Below are positions 51,632 to 52,108 of a stretch of DNA of 52,108 nt, piece after piece. Numbering within the stretch: position 1 is the first letter of the stretch; each line of letters starts with the position of its first letter. The notes beneath the pieces are model-generated. The model was given only the letters and a program-made list of their open reading frames with translations. It ran no database searches and was not told where the DNA came from. The translations under genes and the position numbers were made by a program. The DNA lies in the NCBI GenBank assembly GCA_026386845.1, contig JAPLMW010000065.1, forward strand, positions 1 to 52,108. Direction: 5' to 3'. The DNA is from Phycisphaerae bacterium (GTDB lineage: Bacteria; Planctomycetota; Phycisphaerae; Sedimentisphaerales; UBA12454).

Positions 51632-52108
51632 GTTTCTTTCTTTGCTGCCCCTCGCCGCAGTTTGGACATCACGCTGGCGTCAATAAACATACTCGTCAGT
51701 CTCTTGCGCAGTTCTTCTTCGGTTACGGGCCGTTCGAGTTTGCCGTCTTCGGCTATACTCAGAGTTCCCGTTTCTTCGCTGACCACTATCGCGATGGCGT
51801 CGCTGCCTGTGGTTATGCCTATTGCCGCTCTGTGTCTTGAGCCTAATGCTCCGCCGACAAGGCTGGCTTCCGCCAGCGGCAGTTGTACGCGCGCAGCTAC
51901 GATTCTATCGCCGTGTATTACCACTGCGAGGTCATGCAGGGGTGAGCCGGGGTGGAATATTGTCTTGAGCAGTGCCGCTTTGACTTTCGCGTCTAATTGC
52001 ACGCCCATTTCGGTAAATTCGCCTAAGGCTACCTGTCTTTCGAGAACGATGATTGCCCCGACCTTTTTCTCGGAAAGGGTAACAACTGCGCTTATTATCT
52101 CCTCGACT
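51598..52108 (-). CDS. cdaA: Diadenylate cyclase CdaA, 3' part (5' end outside window)
   Basis: About 169 C-terminal residues are visible; the frame stays open to the window edge (EKKVGAIIVLERQVALGEF precedes the internal ATG at 52008). This is the DisA_N catalytic domain: LDAKVKAALLKTIFHPGSPL, LGSRHRAAIGIT with the RHR motif, and IAIVVSEETGTLSI. It makes c-di-AMP from two ATP. The usual DGA motif reads DLA (SPLHDLAVVIHG). The C-terminal TTPSTPLRARQ is translated from a REP-like repeat. The N-terminal membrane helices expected for CdaA lie beyond the window. Confidence 0.9.
   Translation of the reverse strand, partial: VEEIISAVVTLSEKKVGAIIVLERQVALGEFTEMGVQLDAKVKAALLKTIFHPGSPLHDLAVVIHGDRIVAARVQLPLAEASLVGGALGSRHRAAIGITTGSDAIAIVVSEETGTLSIAEDGKLERPVTEEELRKRLTSMFIDASVMSKLRRGAAKKETTPSTPLRARQ

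Overview
The window looks like an origin-proximal piece of a Planctomycetes chromosome, most likely class Phycisphaerae (Sedimentisphaerales-like). This is inferred from dockerin-like C-termini on secreted proteins (26322-27182 and 27618-28634), a pyruvoyl arginine decarboxylase, a DUF6263-type protein, and many short REP-like dyads. No rRNA, tRNA, CRISPR array or transposase gene was seen.

Layout. 1-4.8 kb: envelope/stress genes (MscS-related membrane protein, two tiny membrane proteins, repeated Ig-like secreted proteins, a tandem pair of unknown secreted paralogues). 4.9-5.0 kb: a candidate structured RNA. 5.0-9.4 kb: cupin, HD hydrolase, M14 peptidase, Gfo/Idh oxidoreductase, glyA. 9.4-12.8 kb: two parS-type sites, parB, a DUF2178/HTH pair, a DUF6263 protein. 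12.8-14.5 kb: arginine-to-putrescine genes plus a tiny Cys/Lys peptide. 14.9-25.3 kb: dnaK, mnmE, a P-type ATPase fused to a PTS EIIA domain, trkH behind a cyclic-di-AMP (ydaO-type) riboswitch, and yidC. 25.4-28.6 kb: phosphoesterase, dockerin protein, LRR protein. 28.7-43.1 kb: exopolysaccharide locus on the minus strand, largely one operon from the export lipoprotein to a GT2 glycosyltransferase. 43.8-45.0 kb: a ParA ATPase fused to a CBM48 domain. 45.0-47.8 kb: a beta-propeller protein and a YbbR/CdaR protein. 47.9-51.4 kb: a plus-strand three-gene cassette (ParB-like protein, putative nuclease, C5 DNA methyltransferase) with its own promoter and terminator. 51.6 kb to the end: the 3' part of diadenylate cyclase cdaA.

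Two themes tie the genes together. First, cyclic-di-AMP and potassium: the window holds the synthase (cdaA), its usual partner (YbbR/CdaR), and a c-di-AMP riboswitch leading into trkH, the EIIA-P-type ATPase and mnmE. cdaA and ybbR are normally neighbours; here the methyltransferase cassette lies between them, with a 13-bp REP-like direct repeat on both sides. Second, chromosome segregation: parS, parB, mnmE and yidC look like a scattered remnant of the classic rnpA-yidC-mnmE-mnmG-rsmG-parA-parB origin neighbourhood, while the only ParA in view lies 33 kb from parB and carries a carbohydrate-binding domain.
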